64,000 bases of DNA from Cohaesibacter gelatinilyticus (GCF_900215605.1 NZ_OBEL01000001.1:930001-994000), one strand, 5' to 3'; counted from the stretch's first letter, positions 1 through 8,740 are shown. Notes: generated from the sequence alone by a model not told the origin. Translations and numbers: made by a program.

Positions 1-236
1 CTGCGGCACTCTATACCACATCAGAAGATGTGATTGATCAGGCAGCCGATGCTTTCGCGTGGGGTGGTGCTCCGCTTTCAGTGAATTTGACTGGTGGTAT
101 CTTCGTCAATCAGTCAGCAGCTTACTCCGATTTCCATGTAACCGGTGCAAACCCGGCAGGCAATGCAGCCCTGACCGATGCCGCCTTCGTTGCAAATCGT
201 TTCCGGGTCGCGACGCTGCGTCGCCAAGTTGGGTAA
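1..236 (+). CDS. paaN: PaaN-like phenylacetate degradation protein, C-terminal fragment
   Basis: The frame is open from the window edge and ends with TAA at 234-236, so only about the last 77 residues are present. The tail contains GGIFVNQSAAYSDFH, TGANPAGNAALTD and FVANRFRV, which I recognise as the C-terminal end of PaaN-type aldehyde dehydrogenase-like proteins of the phenylacetate pathway. The catalytic part lies outside the window, so activity cannot be judged. The five genes downstream on the same strand encode a hydrophobic-amino-acid-type ABC importer, which in some paa clusters is thought to carry phenylacetate. The identification is from memory of the family tail only. Confidence 0.62.
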   Translation, partial: AALYTTSEDVIDQAADAFAWGGAPLSVNLTGGIFVNQSAAYSDFHVTGANPAGNAALTDAAFVANRFRVATLRRQVG

Positions 237-251
237 CCCAACCTGTTTTTC

Positions 252-304
252 GGTCTCTTTTCAAGGGAGGAGACCTTGTCAGAAGCGGTCGGGTACGCCC
301 GACC
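252..304 (+). other. two short hairpins in the ABC-operon leader
   Basis: GGTCTC (252-257) can pair with GAGACC (270-275), and GGTCGGG (287-293) pairs perfectly with CCCGACC (298-304) around a TACG tetraloop. No U-tract follows the second stem, so it is not a classical intrinsic terminator. The pair sits between the paaN-like stop codon and the binding-protein gene. It could end or protect the upstream transcript. Confidence 0.4.
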
Positions 305-437
305 ACATCAAGGTAGGTTCTTCATCACTTGATCCTGCTTTTTACATTTTCAGTTTGATCTCTCGATCAATGCCCGGGTTGGAGGACCCAATGAGAGATC
401 TGAACCACGTACTCATACCATCTGGGAGGAATTGACT

Positions 438-1592
438 ATGAGTGTACTTTCCAAATTCAAGACCATTGCCGTTGCAGGCGTTGCTACTTTGGCTGTTATC
501 GCCGGCGCACAGGCCTCTGATACCATCAAGATCGGCTCCGTTCTGTCTGTGACAGGCCCAGCCTCATTTCTGGGGGATCCGGAAGAAAAGACCCTGAAGC
601 TCTATGTTGACAAGATCAATGCTGAAGGTGGCATTGGCGGCAAGAAGATCGAGTTGATCGTTTATGATGCCGGTGTTGACGCCAACAAGGCGCGTACCTT
701 CGCGACACGCCTGGTTGAAGAAGACGAAGTGGTTGCTGTTGTCGGTGGCTCCACCACAGGAACCACCATGGCCATGATTCCGGTTTTTGAAGAGGCTGAA
801 GTGCCTTTCATCTCCCTTGGTGGCGCTGTTGTTATCGTGGATCCGGTCAAGAAATTCACCTTCAAAACCCCACATACCGACAAGATGGCATGTGAAAAGA
901 TCTTCGAAGATATGAAGGCCAAAGGTCTGACCAAGATTGCCATGATTTCCGGAACAGGTGGTTTCGGCAAATCGATGCGTGGCCAATGTCTGGGTGTTAA
1001 AGACAATTACGGCATCGAAGTCGTTGCTGATGAGACCTATGGTCCAAAAGACAGTGACATGACCCCACAGCTGACCAATATCAAAGGCGCTGCTGGTGTG
1101 CAGGCAGTCTTGAATGCCGGTTTCGGTCAAGGCCCAGCTATCGTGACCCGTAACTTCAACCAGATCGGTATCACTGTTCCTCTCTATCAGTCTCATGGTG
1201 TTGCTTCCAAGAAGTATATCGAACTGGCTGGTGATGCAGCAGAAGGCGTTCGTCTTCCTGCGTCTGCTCTGCTAGTCGCAGATAAGCTCGACGATAGTGA
1301 TGCTCAGAAGAAAGTCGTGACCGCATATAAAGCTGATTATGAGAAAGCAACCGGACAGTCGGTCTCGACTTTCGGTGGCCACGCTTATGATGGTCTTTAT
1401 CTTCTCGTTGACGCCATCAAGAAAGCCGGTAGTGCTGAACCGGAAGCGATCCGCGATGCTTTGGAGCAGACCAAAGGCTTCATGGGAACCGCTGGTGAAG
1501 TGAATATGTCAGCGACCGATCACTTGGGCCTCGATCTCACCGCATTTCGTATGCTGGAGATCAAAGGTGGCGACTGGACCTTGTCCAAATAA
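438..1592 (+). CDS. livK: periplasmic substrate-binding protein of a LivK-family (HAAT) ABC importer
   Basis: A 384-residue periplasmic binding protein of the Peripla_BP_6/LivK family that captures the solute and delivers it to the permease encoded next. The ATG at 438 has GGGAGGA at 424-430; a TTG six bases upstream has no better signal. A hydrophobic signal peptide ends near AQA-S at about residue 27, and the mature protein starts DTIKIGSVLSVTGP, typical of the family. Two cysteines about 31 residues apart (MACEK and RGQCLG) may form a disulfide. The family transports branched-chain amino acids, amides or aromatic acids. The paaN-like neighbour makes an aromatic acid possible, but the substrate is not determined by the sequence. 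Confidence 0.9.
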   Translation: MSVLSKFKTIAVAGVATLAVIAGAQASDTIKIGSVLSVTGPASFLGDPEEKTLKLYVDKINAEGGIGGKKIELIVYDAGVDANKARTFATRLVEEDEVVAVVGGSTTGTTMAMIPVFEEAEVPFISLGGAVVIVDPVKKFTFKTPHTDKMACEKIFEDMKAKGLTKIAMISGTGGFGKSMRGQCLGVKDNYGIEVVADETYGPKDSDMTPQLTNIKGAAGVQAVLNAGFGQGPAIVTRNFNQIGITVPLYQSHGVASKKYIELAGDAAEGVRLPASALLVADKLDDSDAQKKVVTAYKADYEKATGQSVSTFGGHAYDGLYLLVDAIKKAGSAEPEAIRDALEQTKGFMGTAGEVNMSATDHLGLDLTAFRMLEIKGGDWTLSK

Positions 1593-1607
1593 GCTGCATA
1601 TGGACCA

Positions 1608-1648
1608 GATCATTCTCATTCATGCCATTGAGGCAGATGAGAATGATC
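1608..1648 (+). promoter_or_regulatory. 12-bp perfect hairpin after the binding-protein gene
   Basis: GATCATTCTCAT (1608-1619) and its exact reverse complement (1637-1648) flank a 17-base loop, starting 16 bases after the binding-protein stop codon. There is no U-tract. A second, weaker hairpin pairs AAGGAGG (1666-1672) with CCTCCTT (1694-1700). Such structures between a binding-protein gene and its permease genes often protect the 5' mRNA segment so that binding protein exceeds permease. That role is inferred here. Confidence 0.55.
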
Positions 1649-1853
1649 GCCTACCAAGATTGTCAAAGGAGGGGAGCTCCATTCTCTCCTTGGCCTCCTT
1701 ATCCGACATTCCAAAAGGGTGTGAAGCTTTCATCCCGACTGCCATGAACTGGCATCCCCGGTCGTAGAGGATCTCAATTCCTTCACGTCTTTATTGCAAA
1801 CGAAATGCGCGGGACGTTCGGGTAAATTCAGGACGGAGCCGAATGGACTGATC

Positions 1854-2726
1854 ATGGCTGAATTGTTGCAATTTCTCTTTTCCGGTCTGACTGTTGGCGC
1901 AGTTTATGCGCTGGTCGCACTGGGTTTCACCATCATTTACAATGCCTCGGACGTGGTGAATTTCGCACAAGGTGAGTTTGTCATGCTTGGCGGGATGGTC
2001 ACCGTCTTCATGATTGCGGCTGGCTTGCCCCTGATGGTTGCTGCTCTGTGCGCAATTATTGTTGCCGTGATTATCGGCATCTTGCTGCATCGTCTGGCTA
2101 TCGAGCCGGCACGTGGGGCCTCTCATGTGACCTTGATCATCATCACCATCGGTGCGTCCATTTTTTTGCGTGGTTTGGCCAGTATTGTCTTTGACAAGCA
2201 GTTCCATTCCTTGCCTGCGTTCTCCTCGGATACACCAATCCATGTCGGTGGTGCATCCATCCTGCCGCAATCGCTTTGGGTTATGGGCGGTACGATTGTC
2301 GTCTTCATGATGCTCTATTTCTTCTTTGAGCGCACCAAGGTGGGTAAGGCTGTCTTGGCGACAGCGGCCAACCGTCTGGCAGCCAAACTGGTGGGTATCA
2401 ATACATCCATGATCATGGCGCTGGCCTTTGGCGTATCTGCTGCCATTGGCGCTGTTGCTGGTATTCTGGTCACTCCGATCACACTGACAAACTACGAGAT
2501 TGGTACTCTTCTGGCTTTGAAAGGCTTTGCTGCTGCCATGCTTGGAGGTATGGGCAACCCGTTTGGTGCTGTAGTCGGTGGCTTGATTGTCGGGCTTCTG
2601 GAAGCATTTGGGGCTGGTTACATCTCGTCCGATTATAAAGATGCTGTCGGCTTTATCGTCATTCTTCTGGTGCTATTCGTATTACCGAATGGCTTGTTCG
2701 GCAAATCCTCTGTTGATCGCGTATAG
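1854..2726 (+). CDS. livH: LivH-family ABC transporter permease
   Basis: A 290-residue inner-membrane permease that pairs with the LivM-type subunit to form the translocation channel. The N-terminal NFAQGEFVMLGG stretch and the GGMGNPFGAVVGG motif near the C-terminus are characteristic of LivH. About eight hydrophobic helices are visible. The ATG at 1854 is preferred because the protein then begins MAELLQF directly before the first helix; the nearest purine-rich element (1831-1838) is rather far away. Only 15 bases separate it from the next gene, so the permease and ATPase genes form one operon. It lies 261 bases from the binding-protein gene, with a hairpin between them. Confidence 0.92.
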   Translation: MAELLQFLFSGLTVGAVYALVALGFTIIYNASDVVNFAQGEFVMLGGMVTVFMIAAGLPLMVAALCAIIVAVIIGILLHRLAIEPARGASHVTLIIITIGASIFLRGLASIVFDKQFHSLPAFSSDTPIHVGGASILPQSLWVMGGTIVVFMMLYFFFERTKVGKAVLATAANRLAAKLVGINTSMIMALAFGVSAAIGAVAGILVTPITLTNYEIGTLLALKGFAAAMLGGMGNPFGAVVGGLIVGLLEAFGAGYISSDYKDAVGFIVILLVLFVLPNGLFGKSSVDRV

Positions 2727-2741
2727 AGGGAGGATTGGATT

Positions 2742-3701
2742 ATGAATTTTACTGCTGATAAATGGAAAATTCTGGCAGCACTCACTGTGATGGTTGTTGC
2801 TTTGACATTTGTTTTCCCATCCAGCTTTTATTACCGCGTAGCGGCTCTGATCTGGATTTCTGCCTTCACCGTGATTGGTCTCAACCTGCTCATGGGGTAT
2901 GCCGGACAGGTGAGCCTTGGCCATGCTGGATTCTTTGGCATCGGGGCTTATGCTGTTGCCATCGGGCCGGTTCACCTTGGCATTCCGCCTTTGCTGTCAC
3001 TGATCATTGGCGTGTTGCTGGCTGGGGCGCTGGCCTTCCTGATTGGTCGCCCTGTGCTCAAGCTGAAAGGCCATTATCTCGCTGTTGCGACACTTGGCGT
3101 TGGTATCCTGATCTCCATGGTCATCAATAACGAAGCGCAGTGGACCGGTGGCCCGGATGGCATGAATGTTGAGGCACTTGGTATCAAAAGCTTGCTCAAG
3201 AGCATGGGTTGGAAAGTCAAGACTGCAAAGCTCTGGTATTGGATTACTGGCATTGTCATGATTTGTGGTGCCTGGGTGGCGCTGAACATCATCGATAGTC
3301 CGACAGGCAGAGCATTACGCGCCATTCATGATTCTGAAGTTGCAGCCAAGGTCGCTGGTATTGATGTGCCAAACTATAAACTGCTCGCCTTTGTGGGTTC
3401 GGCTATGTATGCATCGATTGCGGGGGCAATGCTGGCTTTCATGAACCGTTTCATCACACCTGATGCTGCTGGCTTTCTGCATTCCATTGAGTTGGTCACC
3501 ATGGTGGTATTGGGGGGTATGGGCTCCATCCTCGGATCGGTGGTTGGCGCGGCTTTCCTCATCATTCTGCCACAGGTTTTGGCCGATTTGCAGCATTACG
3601 AACATATGATGCTCGGCTTGATCATGATGATCTTCATGATTTTCCTGCGCTCCGGGATTGTTCCTTCCATTGCCAATAAGCTTAAAGGGAGGGCGGCATG
3701 A
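2742..3701 (+). CDS. livM: LivM-family ABC transporter permease
   Basis: A 319-residue inner-membrane permease, partner of the LivH-type protein. GYAGQVSLGHAGFFGIGAY at roughly residues 52-70 is the LivM signature, and GGMGSILGSVVGAA marks the coupling region near the C-terminus. The start at 2742 has a strong GAGGGAGGA site just after the livH stop. The stop codon overlaps the ATG of the next gene (ATGA, 3698-3701), which indicates translational coupling. Confidence 0.93.
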   Translation: MNFTADKWKILAALTVMVVALTFVFPSSFYYRVAALIWISAFTVIGLNLLMGYAGQVSLGHAGFFGIGAYAVAIGPVHLGIPPLLSLIIGVLLAGALAFLIGRPVLKLKGHYLAVATLGVGILISMVINNEAQWTGGPDGMNVEALGIKSLLKSMGWKVKTAKLWYWITGIVMICGAWVALNIIDSPTGRALRAIHDSEVAAKVAGIDVPNYKLLAFVGSAMYASIAGAMLAFMNRFITPDAAGFLHSIELVTMVVLGGMGSILGSVVGAAFLIILPQVLADLQHYEHMMLGLIMMIFMIFLRSGIVPSIANKLKGRAA

Positions 3702-4486
3702 CACTTCTCCAAGTAGACAAGATTGGCATTGAATTTGGTGGACTGAAAGCAGTTGATGAGGTGAGCTTCACGGTCGATAAGGGGCAGATCGTTTCAATTA
3801 TTGGCCCCAATGGTGCGGGCAAGACGACACTGTTCAATCTGATATCCGGCGTTTACAAACCTTCAGTCGGCGAGGTTTATCTGAACGGTCGGGATGTTAC
3901 CGGTTTGGAACCAAACGAATTGGCCAAATATGGTCTTTCGCGGACCTTTCAAAACTTGCAGATCTTCTTCCGTATGACCGTGATCGAAAATGTCATGGTT
4001 GGATGTCATTTGCGGGAAAAGCGTTTCCCATTTCCGCATCTCTTCTCGCTTCCGAGTGTCGAACGGCAGAATAACCAAAGCCGTGCCAAGGCTATGCAGC
4101 TTCTGGAACGGGTAGGGCTGGCGGAGAAGGCTGATGAGATGGCAGACTCCATGTCTTATGGTGCATTGAAGCGGCTCGAGATTGCTCGTGCTTTGGCCGC
4201 GGAATCCGAGATCATCTTACTCGATGAACCGGCAGCTGGTTGCAATCCGATAGAAACCGAAGAGATTGATAACCTGATCCACGATATCGCCCATAAGGAT
4301 GGGATTACAGTATTGTTGGTTGAGCATGACATGAAGTTGGTCATGAAGATATCCGACAAGATAGTTGTGCTTGATTACGGCAAGAAACTGGTTGAGGGAA
4401 CGGCGGAACAGGTGCGCAAGCATCCCGATGTGATTGCCGCCTATCTGGGAGATCACGGCTCGAAGGAGGCAGCGCGTGCTGTCTGA
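3698..4486 (+). CDS. livG: LivG-family ABC transporter ATPase
   Basis: A 262-residue cytoplasmic ATPase subunit. Walker A is GPNGAGKTT (about residues 36-44). The signature region reads SYGALKRLEIARAL, the usual LivG variant lacking the canonical LSGGQ. Walker B is IILLDEPAAG. The C-terminal KHPDVIAAYLG is typical of LivG. Its start overlaps the livM stop by four bases. With the LivF-type subunit it probably forms a heterodimer that powers import. Confidence 0.93.
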   Translation: MTLLQVDKIGIEFGGLKAVDEVSFTVDKGQIVSIIGPNGAGKTTLFNLISGVYKPSVGEVYLNGRDVTGLEPNELAKYGLSRTFQNLQIFFRMTVIENVMVGCHLREKRFPFPHLFSLPSVERQNNQSRAKAMQLLERVGLAEKADEMADSMSYGALKRLEIARALAAESEIILLDEPAAGCNPIETEEIDNLIHDIAHKDGITVLLVEHDMKLVMKISDKIVVLDYGKKLVEGTAEQVRKHPDVIAAYLGDHGSKEAARAV

Positions 4487-4506
4487 GGGCAGCTGCTGGG
4501 ATAAGG

Positions 4507-5292
4507 ATGACCGATCATATGCAAAAACCTGAAATCATCTCCGCAGAGCCTCCTCTCAATGCTGCCGAACAGTCAAAGGCTCCTAAAGTCTTGTTGGATG
4601 TGAAAGATCTCACATCCTCCTATGGTCGCATTCAAGCGTTGAAAGGGGTATCCCTCCACGTGAATGTCGGTGAAATCGTCACGCTGGTTGGCGGTAACGG
4701 TGCGGGCAAAACGACACTCCTGCGTTCCATTTCCGGTGTACAGCCAATAACAGGTGGTTCTATTACGTTTCGAGACAAGGATATATCGGCGTTACCTGCC
4801 CACAAGCGGGTGCCTAATGGAATTGGTCAAAGTCCGGAAGGTCGTCAGATCTTCGGCCCGCTGAGCATTGAAGACAATCTGATGCTGGGAGCCTATACCC
4901 GTAAAGATGACCTGATCGACTATGATCTGGATCGGGTCTATAAAATGTTCTCGATCCTCAAAGAGCGTCGCAAGACCGCCGCAGGTGGCTTGTCAGGCGG
5001 ACAGCAACAAATGCTGGCGATCGGCCGAGCGCTCATGGCCCGTCCACGTCTTCTGTTACTTGATGAGCCCAGCATGGGCCTGGCGCCAATCTTGGTTGAT
5101 CAGATCTTGGAAGCGATTGCCAGCCTGAAGGAAGAAGCTGTGACAGTCTTTCTCGTTGAGCAAAATGCCTTTGCAGCTCTGTCTATCGCGGACAGAGGCT
5201 ATGTGATTGAGACAGGCAAAATCACCGCCAGTGGTAATGCCAAGGATCTGATGGAAGATGATGCGGTAAGAGAAGCTTATCTAGGCGTCTGA
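4507..5292 (+). CDS. livF: LivF-family ABC transporter ATPase
   Basis: A 261-residue ATPase, last gene of the importer operon, 20 bases after livG. Walker A is GGNGAGKTT (about 62-70), the signature LSGGQQQM is canonical, and Walker B is LLLLDEPSMGL. It has an N-terminal extension of about 27 polar residues before the ABC fold, longer than most LivF proteins. A second ATG at 4519 would trim only part of it. GGATAAGG just upstream supports the 4507 start. A hairpin at 5309-5345 probably ends the transcript. Confidence 0.92.
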   Translation: MTDHMQKPEIISAEPPLNAAEQSKAPKVLLDVKDLTSSYGRIQALKGVSLHVNVGEIVTLVGGNGAGKTTLLRSISGVQPITGGSITFRDKDISALPAHKRVPNGIGQSPEGRQIFGPLSIEDNLMLGAYTRKDDLIDYDLDRVYKMFSILKERRKTAAGGLSGGQQQMLAIGRALMARPRLLLLDEPSMGLAPILVDQILEAIASLKEEAVTVFLVEQNAFAALSIADRGYVIETGKITASGNAKDLMEDDAVREAYLGV

Positions 5293-5308
5293 TCCATTCT
5301 GCAAGACC

Positions 5309-5345
5309 AAAGCTCGGCTGTTTTGAGGCAGCTGAGCTTTCGCTT
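5309..5345. terminator. bidirectional terminator between livF and the GFA gene
   Basis: AAAGCTCGGCTG (5309-5320) pairs with CAGCTGAGCTTT (5329-5340) with one mismatch, followed by a T-rich stretch. It lies between two convergent genes. Confidence 0.6.
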
Positions 5346-5362
5346 TGTCTTGCTTAAGAGGC

Positions 5363-5776
5363 TCAATGAGTATCGAGCTGAGGCACGCCATCCTCTCCAA
5401 TCTCATAATAATCGCCCTTATGTGCGCAGAAAATGTGTTTGCTGATATGGTTATCACCAAGCTCGTCGATACAGCCAGCTGCAATGGCAATGTGATCTTT
5501 ATGATCATCCAGTTTATGTGCCTGCCAGAAAAGCGAAGAGCCGCATTCTGAACAGAAGCCACGGCGTGCAAAGTCAGACGATTCATACCACTTCAGTTTG
5601 TCCTCACCCTTGGAGAAGACGAGATTCTTGACACCCCCGCCTACGCTGGCCCAGGCATGCCCGCCCCATTGGCGGCATTGTTTGCAATGGCAGACGACTG
5701 CAGGGTTCACATCGCCTCCCAGCTCAAACGCAATCGAGCCGCACAAACAGCGGCCAGTCAAAGGATCATTGGACAT
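5363..5776 (-). CDS. GFA-family (CENP-V domain) zinc protein
   Basis: A 137-residue protein of the glutathione-dependent formaldehyde-activating family. The zinc ligands are visible as GRCLCGS, CHCKQC and FCSECGS, the usual arrangement for two structural or catalytic zinc sites. Family members include S-hydroxymethylglutathione synthase (Gfa), but most small ones have no proven substrate, so the enzyme name should not be assumed. It starts with ATG at 5776 (MSNDPLTG) and faces away from ytoQ. It is a single-gene unit convergent with the ABC operon. Confidence 0.85.
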   Translation of the reverse strand: MSNDPLTGRCLCGSIAFELGGDVNPAVVCHCKQCRQWGGHAWASVGGGVKNLVFSKGEDKLKWYESSDFARRGFCSECGSSLFWQAHKLDDHKDHIAIAAGCIDELGDNHISKHIFCAHKGDYYEIGEDGVPQLDTH

Positions 5777-6149
5777 AATTTTGACCTCATGAAATGGAAC
5801 GTAATGAGAACATTTCCGATTTGGAGAGCGAAGTCAACCCAAGTGATACGAGTAAAGTCTATCTCAAATTCACTCGCTTTGCCCGGTTGAATATGGCGTC
5901 AATGATCAAGATTGAGAAATGGTTGGCGACCATATGATGGGTTGAAGTTGTTCGATCCCCGAATGCTGTTGTGGGGCTTGGCAAAGAGAACGAATATGAC
6001 CGACAGCGTTCTGATGGAATAGCAAGCATTATGAAACAATCGAGATTTTTGATTTGATTGCATAAGTGATTTTCTGATTTGCGTCTTGCGCAGGACGAGT
6101 GACAAGGACCAAGCTATTGCAAATTGATTCCAGCAAAAAGGCCGACATC
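5777..6149. other. intergenic region with divergent promoters
   Basis: It separates the GFA gene (minus) from the YtoQ gene (plus) and must hold both promoters. I see no convincing open frame, tRNA or stable hairpin. The stretch at 6045-6080 is AT-rich with repeated TGATTT elements, but no clear -35/-10 pair is evident. Confidence 0.5.
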
Positions 6150-6614
6150 ATGACTGCAACAAAAATCTGGACCATCTATCTGTCAGGTGAAATTCACTCC
6201 AATTGGCGTGAGGAGCTGGAAGAAGGAGCAAGAGCGAGGGGGCTGCCCGTTGAGTTCCATGCTCCGGTTACCAATCATGGTGCATCCGATGATTGTGGCG
6301 TGCATATTTTGGGAAGCGAAGAAAAGAAGTTCTGGCATGACAACAAGGGGGCGAATATGAATGCCATTCGTACCCGTACCCTGATCGAACGTGCTGATAT
6401 TGTTGTTGTTCGCTTCGGAGAAAAATACAAGCAATGGAATGCAGCCTTTGATGCTGGCTATGCATCGGCGTTGGGAAAGTCGATCATCACCATGCATGGC
6501 GACGACCATCAGCATGCTTTGAAAGAGGTCGACGCTGCAGCGCTGGCAGTTACTCAAACACCCGCACAGATCGTTGATATCCTTGATTATGTAATTCATG
6601 GCAAGTTGAACTGA
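6150..6614 (+). CDS. YtoQ family protein
   Basis: A 154-residue protein of the YtoQ family, related to nucleoside 2-deoxyribosyltransferase-like Rossmann folds. The opening IWTIYLSGEIHS, the central RTLIERADIVVVRFG and the GYASALGKSIITMH segment match that family. The start at 6150 gives the usual length of about 150 residues; an earlier frame from 6099 would add 17 residues without a typical N-terminus. AAAAAGG lies upstream at about 6135-6141. Function is unknown beyond the fold. It stands alone between two intergenic regions. Confidence 0.8.
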   Translation: MTATKIWTIYLSGEIHSNWREELEEGARARGLPVEFHAPVTNHGASDDCGVHILGSEEKKFWHDNKGANMNAIRTRTLIERADIVVVRFGEKYKQWNAAFDAGYASALGKSIITMHGDDHQHALKEVDAAALAVTQTPAQIVDILDYVIHGKLN

Positions 6615-6773
6615 TCTTCTCGCAATTAAGCTGTAATTGCGATGGCTGATCTCGTTTGGCCGTCATTTGGGGAAGATAAACGCGGAGTGAGCGCTTCATT
6701 TCATTCATTTTCTTGATCAATCAAAGTAAGAAATTCATAGGACTGGCGAGCAAAGCTCGCTTAGAGTGCGCCT

Positions 6774-7529
6774 ATGACACACCGACTCGATGATGACAGC
6801 ATGAGTGCCAAGGCGCTCTTTTTTGCCGGAGCAAAGCGATGTATTCCAGTTTGCATCGCTGCCGGCCCTTTTGGCGCGCTCTTTGGTGCTTTGGCGGTAG
6901 AAAGCGGTATGTCCATATTTGAAGCGGTGTTGATGAGCGCCACCATTTTCGCCGGGGCCAGCCAGATGGTTGGGGTTGATCTGTTTGGTCAGACAATACC
7001 GGCCTGGGTTATCGTGCTTTCAATATTTGCAGTGAATTTCCGTCACGTGCTCTACTCTGCCTCTATTGGTCGGCATCTTCGTCACTGGACCAGACTGCAG
7101 AGGATTATCGGGTTCCATTTCCTGATAGATCCGCAATATGCCGAAGCAGAAGGGCGTTTGGAGCGAGGTGGCAAGATTGATTTTGCCTGGTATATGGGCC
7201 TCGCCATTCCAGTTTGGTTGTTTTGGGTTTTTATTACCTGGATTGGAGCTATTTTTGGCAATTTGCTGGAAGATAGTTACACCTACGGTATCGATTTTCT
7301 TTTGCCTATCTATTTCCTTGGCCTTGTCATGGGATTTCGCAAACGCAGTTTTTGGCTGCCTGTTGTTGGTATTTCCGCGATTGCGGCAGTCATTGCGTAT
7401 GAGACGGTCGGATCACCCTGGCATGTTTCAATTGGCGCCACTGCAGGTGTATTGCTAGCAGCATTTTTCTCTCCGCAAGCAAAGGGAGAAAATAGTGACG
7501 GTATCGAACTGAAGGAGGACTTATCATGA
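6774..7529 (+). CDS. azlC: AzlC-family branched-chain amino acid exporter subunit
   Basis: A 251-residue inner-membrane protein of the AzlC (LIV-E) family, the large subunit of a two-component exporter of branched-chain amino acids or analogues. The family-typical FAGASQMVGVDLFG (after the second helix) and NFRHVLYSASIGRHL are present, with about six to eight helices. The ATG at 6774 has a poor ribosome site; an internal ATG at 6801 is possible. The stop overlaps the azlD start by four bases (7526-7529), so the two are coupled. Substrate is inferred from the family. Confidence 0.9.
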   Translation: MTHRLDDDSMSAKALFFAGAKRCIPVCIAAGPFGALFGALAVESGMSIFEAVLMSATIFAGASQMVGVDLFGQTIPAWVIVLSIFAVNFRHVLYSASIGRHLRHWTRLQRIIGFHFLIDPQYAEAEGRLERGGKIDFAWYMGLAIPVWLFWVFITWIGAIFGNLLEDSYTYGIDFLLPIYFLGLVMGFRKRSFWLPVVGISAIAAVIAYETVGSPWHVSIGATAGVLLAAFFSPQAKGENSDGIELKEDLS

Positions 7530-7825
7530 TGTCCTCTATCATCTGGATCATTCTGGCTGGAGCGGCTTTGACTTACCTTACCCGTATTGGGGGGCATTTG
7601 GTTCTGTCGCGGTTTGATCGTATTCATCCACGTGTTCAGGCTGGGCTGGATGCTGTGCCTGCTGCGGTTTTGACCACAATTGTGGCACCAGCTGTTTACA
7701 ATGGTGGGCCCGCGGAATGGATAGCTATATGCGTTGCTGCTATTGCCGGGCTCTACTTGTCTTTGTTGCCCATGGTGGCAATCGGCACTCTGGCTATTAT
7801 TCTGGCACGCATGGCCATTGGCTAG
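7526..7825 (+). CDS. azlD: AzlD-family exporter small subunit
   Basis: A 99-residue membrane protein with three or four helices, partner of AzlC. The sequence ALTYLTRIGGHLVLSRF is typical of AzlD. GGAGGA precedes the start, which overlaps azlC by four bases. Two adjacent ATG codons make the start uncertain by one residue. An imperfect inverted repeat (GAAATAGG at 7835-7842 with CCTATTTC at 7871-7878) follows the stop and may end the transcript. Confidence 0.9.
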   Translation: MMSSIIWIILAGAALTYLTRIGGHLVLSRFDRIHPRVQAGLDAVPAAVLTTIVAPAVYNGGPAEWIAICVAAIAGLYLSLLPMVAIGTLAIILARMAIG

Positions 7826-8020
7826 TGTGGAATGGAAATAGGTATCATTATCAATCTGCAGGATCATTTGCCTATTTCAATTCCTCAATCCACATTGAAG
7901 ATCTACATTTTCTAGTCATTCTTTTGAATCTAAAATTCGTTTGGTGCTCGCTGATCAATGTGATGAACTTTGGATTCGTGCGCCTGGAATGCTTGCATGA
8001 GACTAGAAAGGTGATGTGGA

Positions 8021-8740
8021 ATGAGATTGGGAATTTTGGAAGCAGACAGCGTCAGTCGGGAAGTGGAAGACAATTTCGGAACCCTGAGCTCCATGTTCTC
8101 CGATTTCTTCAAGCTCGCCGACCCTGACATTCTCTGCACACCCTATCTGGCTCATTTGGGAGAATTGCCTGACAATCTCGATGAATGTGATGCTTGGGTT
8201 GTTACCGGCTCAAAGGCCAGTGCCAATGATGAAGCAGATTGGATGCTTGAGCTGGAAGAATTTATTCGCAGCACAGCCAAGCAGAATATACCAACCATCG
8301 GCATCTGCTTTGGACATCAATTGATGGCTAAGGCCAGAGGCGGCAGGGTTGAACGAACCCAAGGCGACAAGTGGGGTATCGGCATTCATCACTACATGGC
8401 TAATTCAGCGCCGAGTGAGAGGCCCGACTGGATGAGCAAAGGCGAGATTCGTTTGCAAGCCATGCACCAGGATCAAGTGGTGGAACTGCCTCCGCAAACC
8501 CTCTGTCTAGCCGGGTCGGATCATTGCCCCAATGGGGTGATCCTTTATCCCGATAATGCATTGTCCATGCAATTGCACCCTGAAATCAGGCCTGATTTCT
8601 CTCGATATCTGATCAATCAACGCAAAGGAACTCACTTTCCACTGGAGGAAGGAGAGCAAGCATTGATTGATGTTGATGGAACTGTGGATGATGTTCTTGT
8701 AGCAAAGTGGATGCTCCACTTTATTCGACGATCTGGTTAG
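8021..8740 (+). CDS. class I glutamine amidotransferase (GMP-synthase-like, stand-alone)
   Basis: A 239-residue protein with the class I glutamine amidotransferase fold. The nucleophile elbow is GICFGHQ, and the His-Glu pair is in MQLHPEI, so the triad is complete. It lacks an attached synthetase domain and resembles YfeJ-type proteins annotated as GMP synthase-like, whose acceptor is unknown. Some relatives hydrolyse gamma-glutamyl amides. The M19 dipeptidase starts 42 bases downstream on the same strand, so the two are probably co-transcribed and may act on related peptides; that is inference. Confidence 0.85.
   Translation: MRLGILEADSVSREVEDNFGTLSSMFSDFFKLADPDILCTPYLAHLGELPDNLDECDAWVVTGSKASANDEADWMLELEEFIRSTAKQNIPTIGICFGHQLMAKARGGRVERTQGDKWGIGIHHYMANSAPSERPDWMSKGEIRLQAMHQDQVVELPPQTLCLAGSDHCPNGVILYPDNALSMQLHPEIRPDFSRYLINQRKGTHFPLEEGEQALIDVDGTVDDVLVAKWMLHFIRRSG

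Noticed and set aside
564-1196. 210-codon minus-strand frame in livK
   Set aside because: It lies wholly inside a well-supported gene and its translation is low in hydrophobic pattern and rich in His/Asn, as expected for a shadow frame.
1567-1767. 66-codon frame across the livK-livH gap
   Set aside because: It overlaps the binding-protein stop, has no ribosome site, and spans the strong hairpin; protein sequence has no family character.
1819-1832. 14-base sequence CGGGTAAATTCAGG shared with about 56601-56614
   Set aside because: A few repeated 14-mers are expected by chance in 64 kb, and the two places have no functional parallel.
7717-8127. 136-codon plus-strand frame between azlD and the amidotransferase gene
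   Set aside because: It overlaps both genes out of frame, and the Tyr/His/Cys-rich translation is not protein-like.
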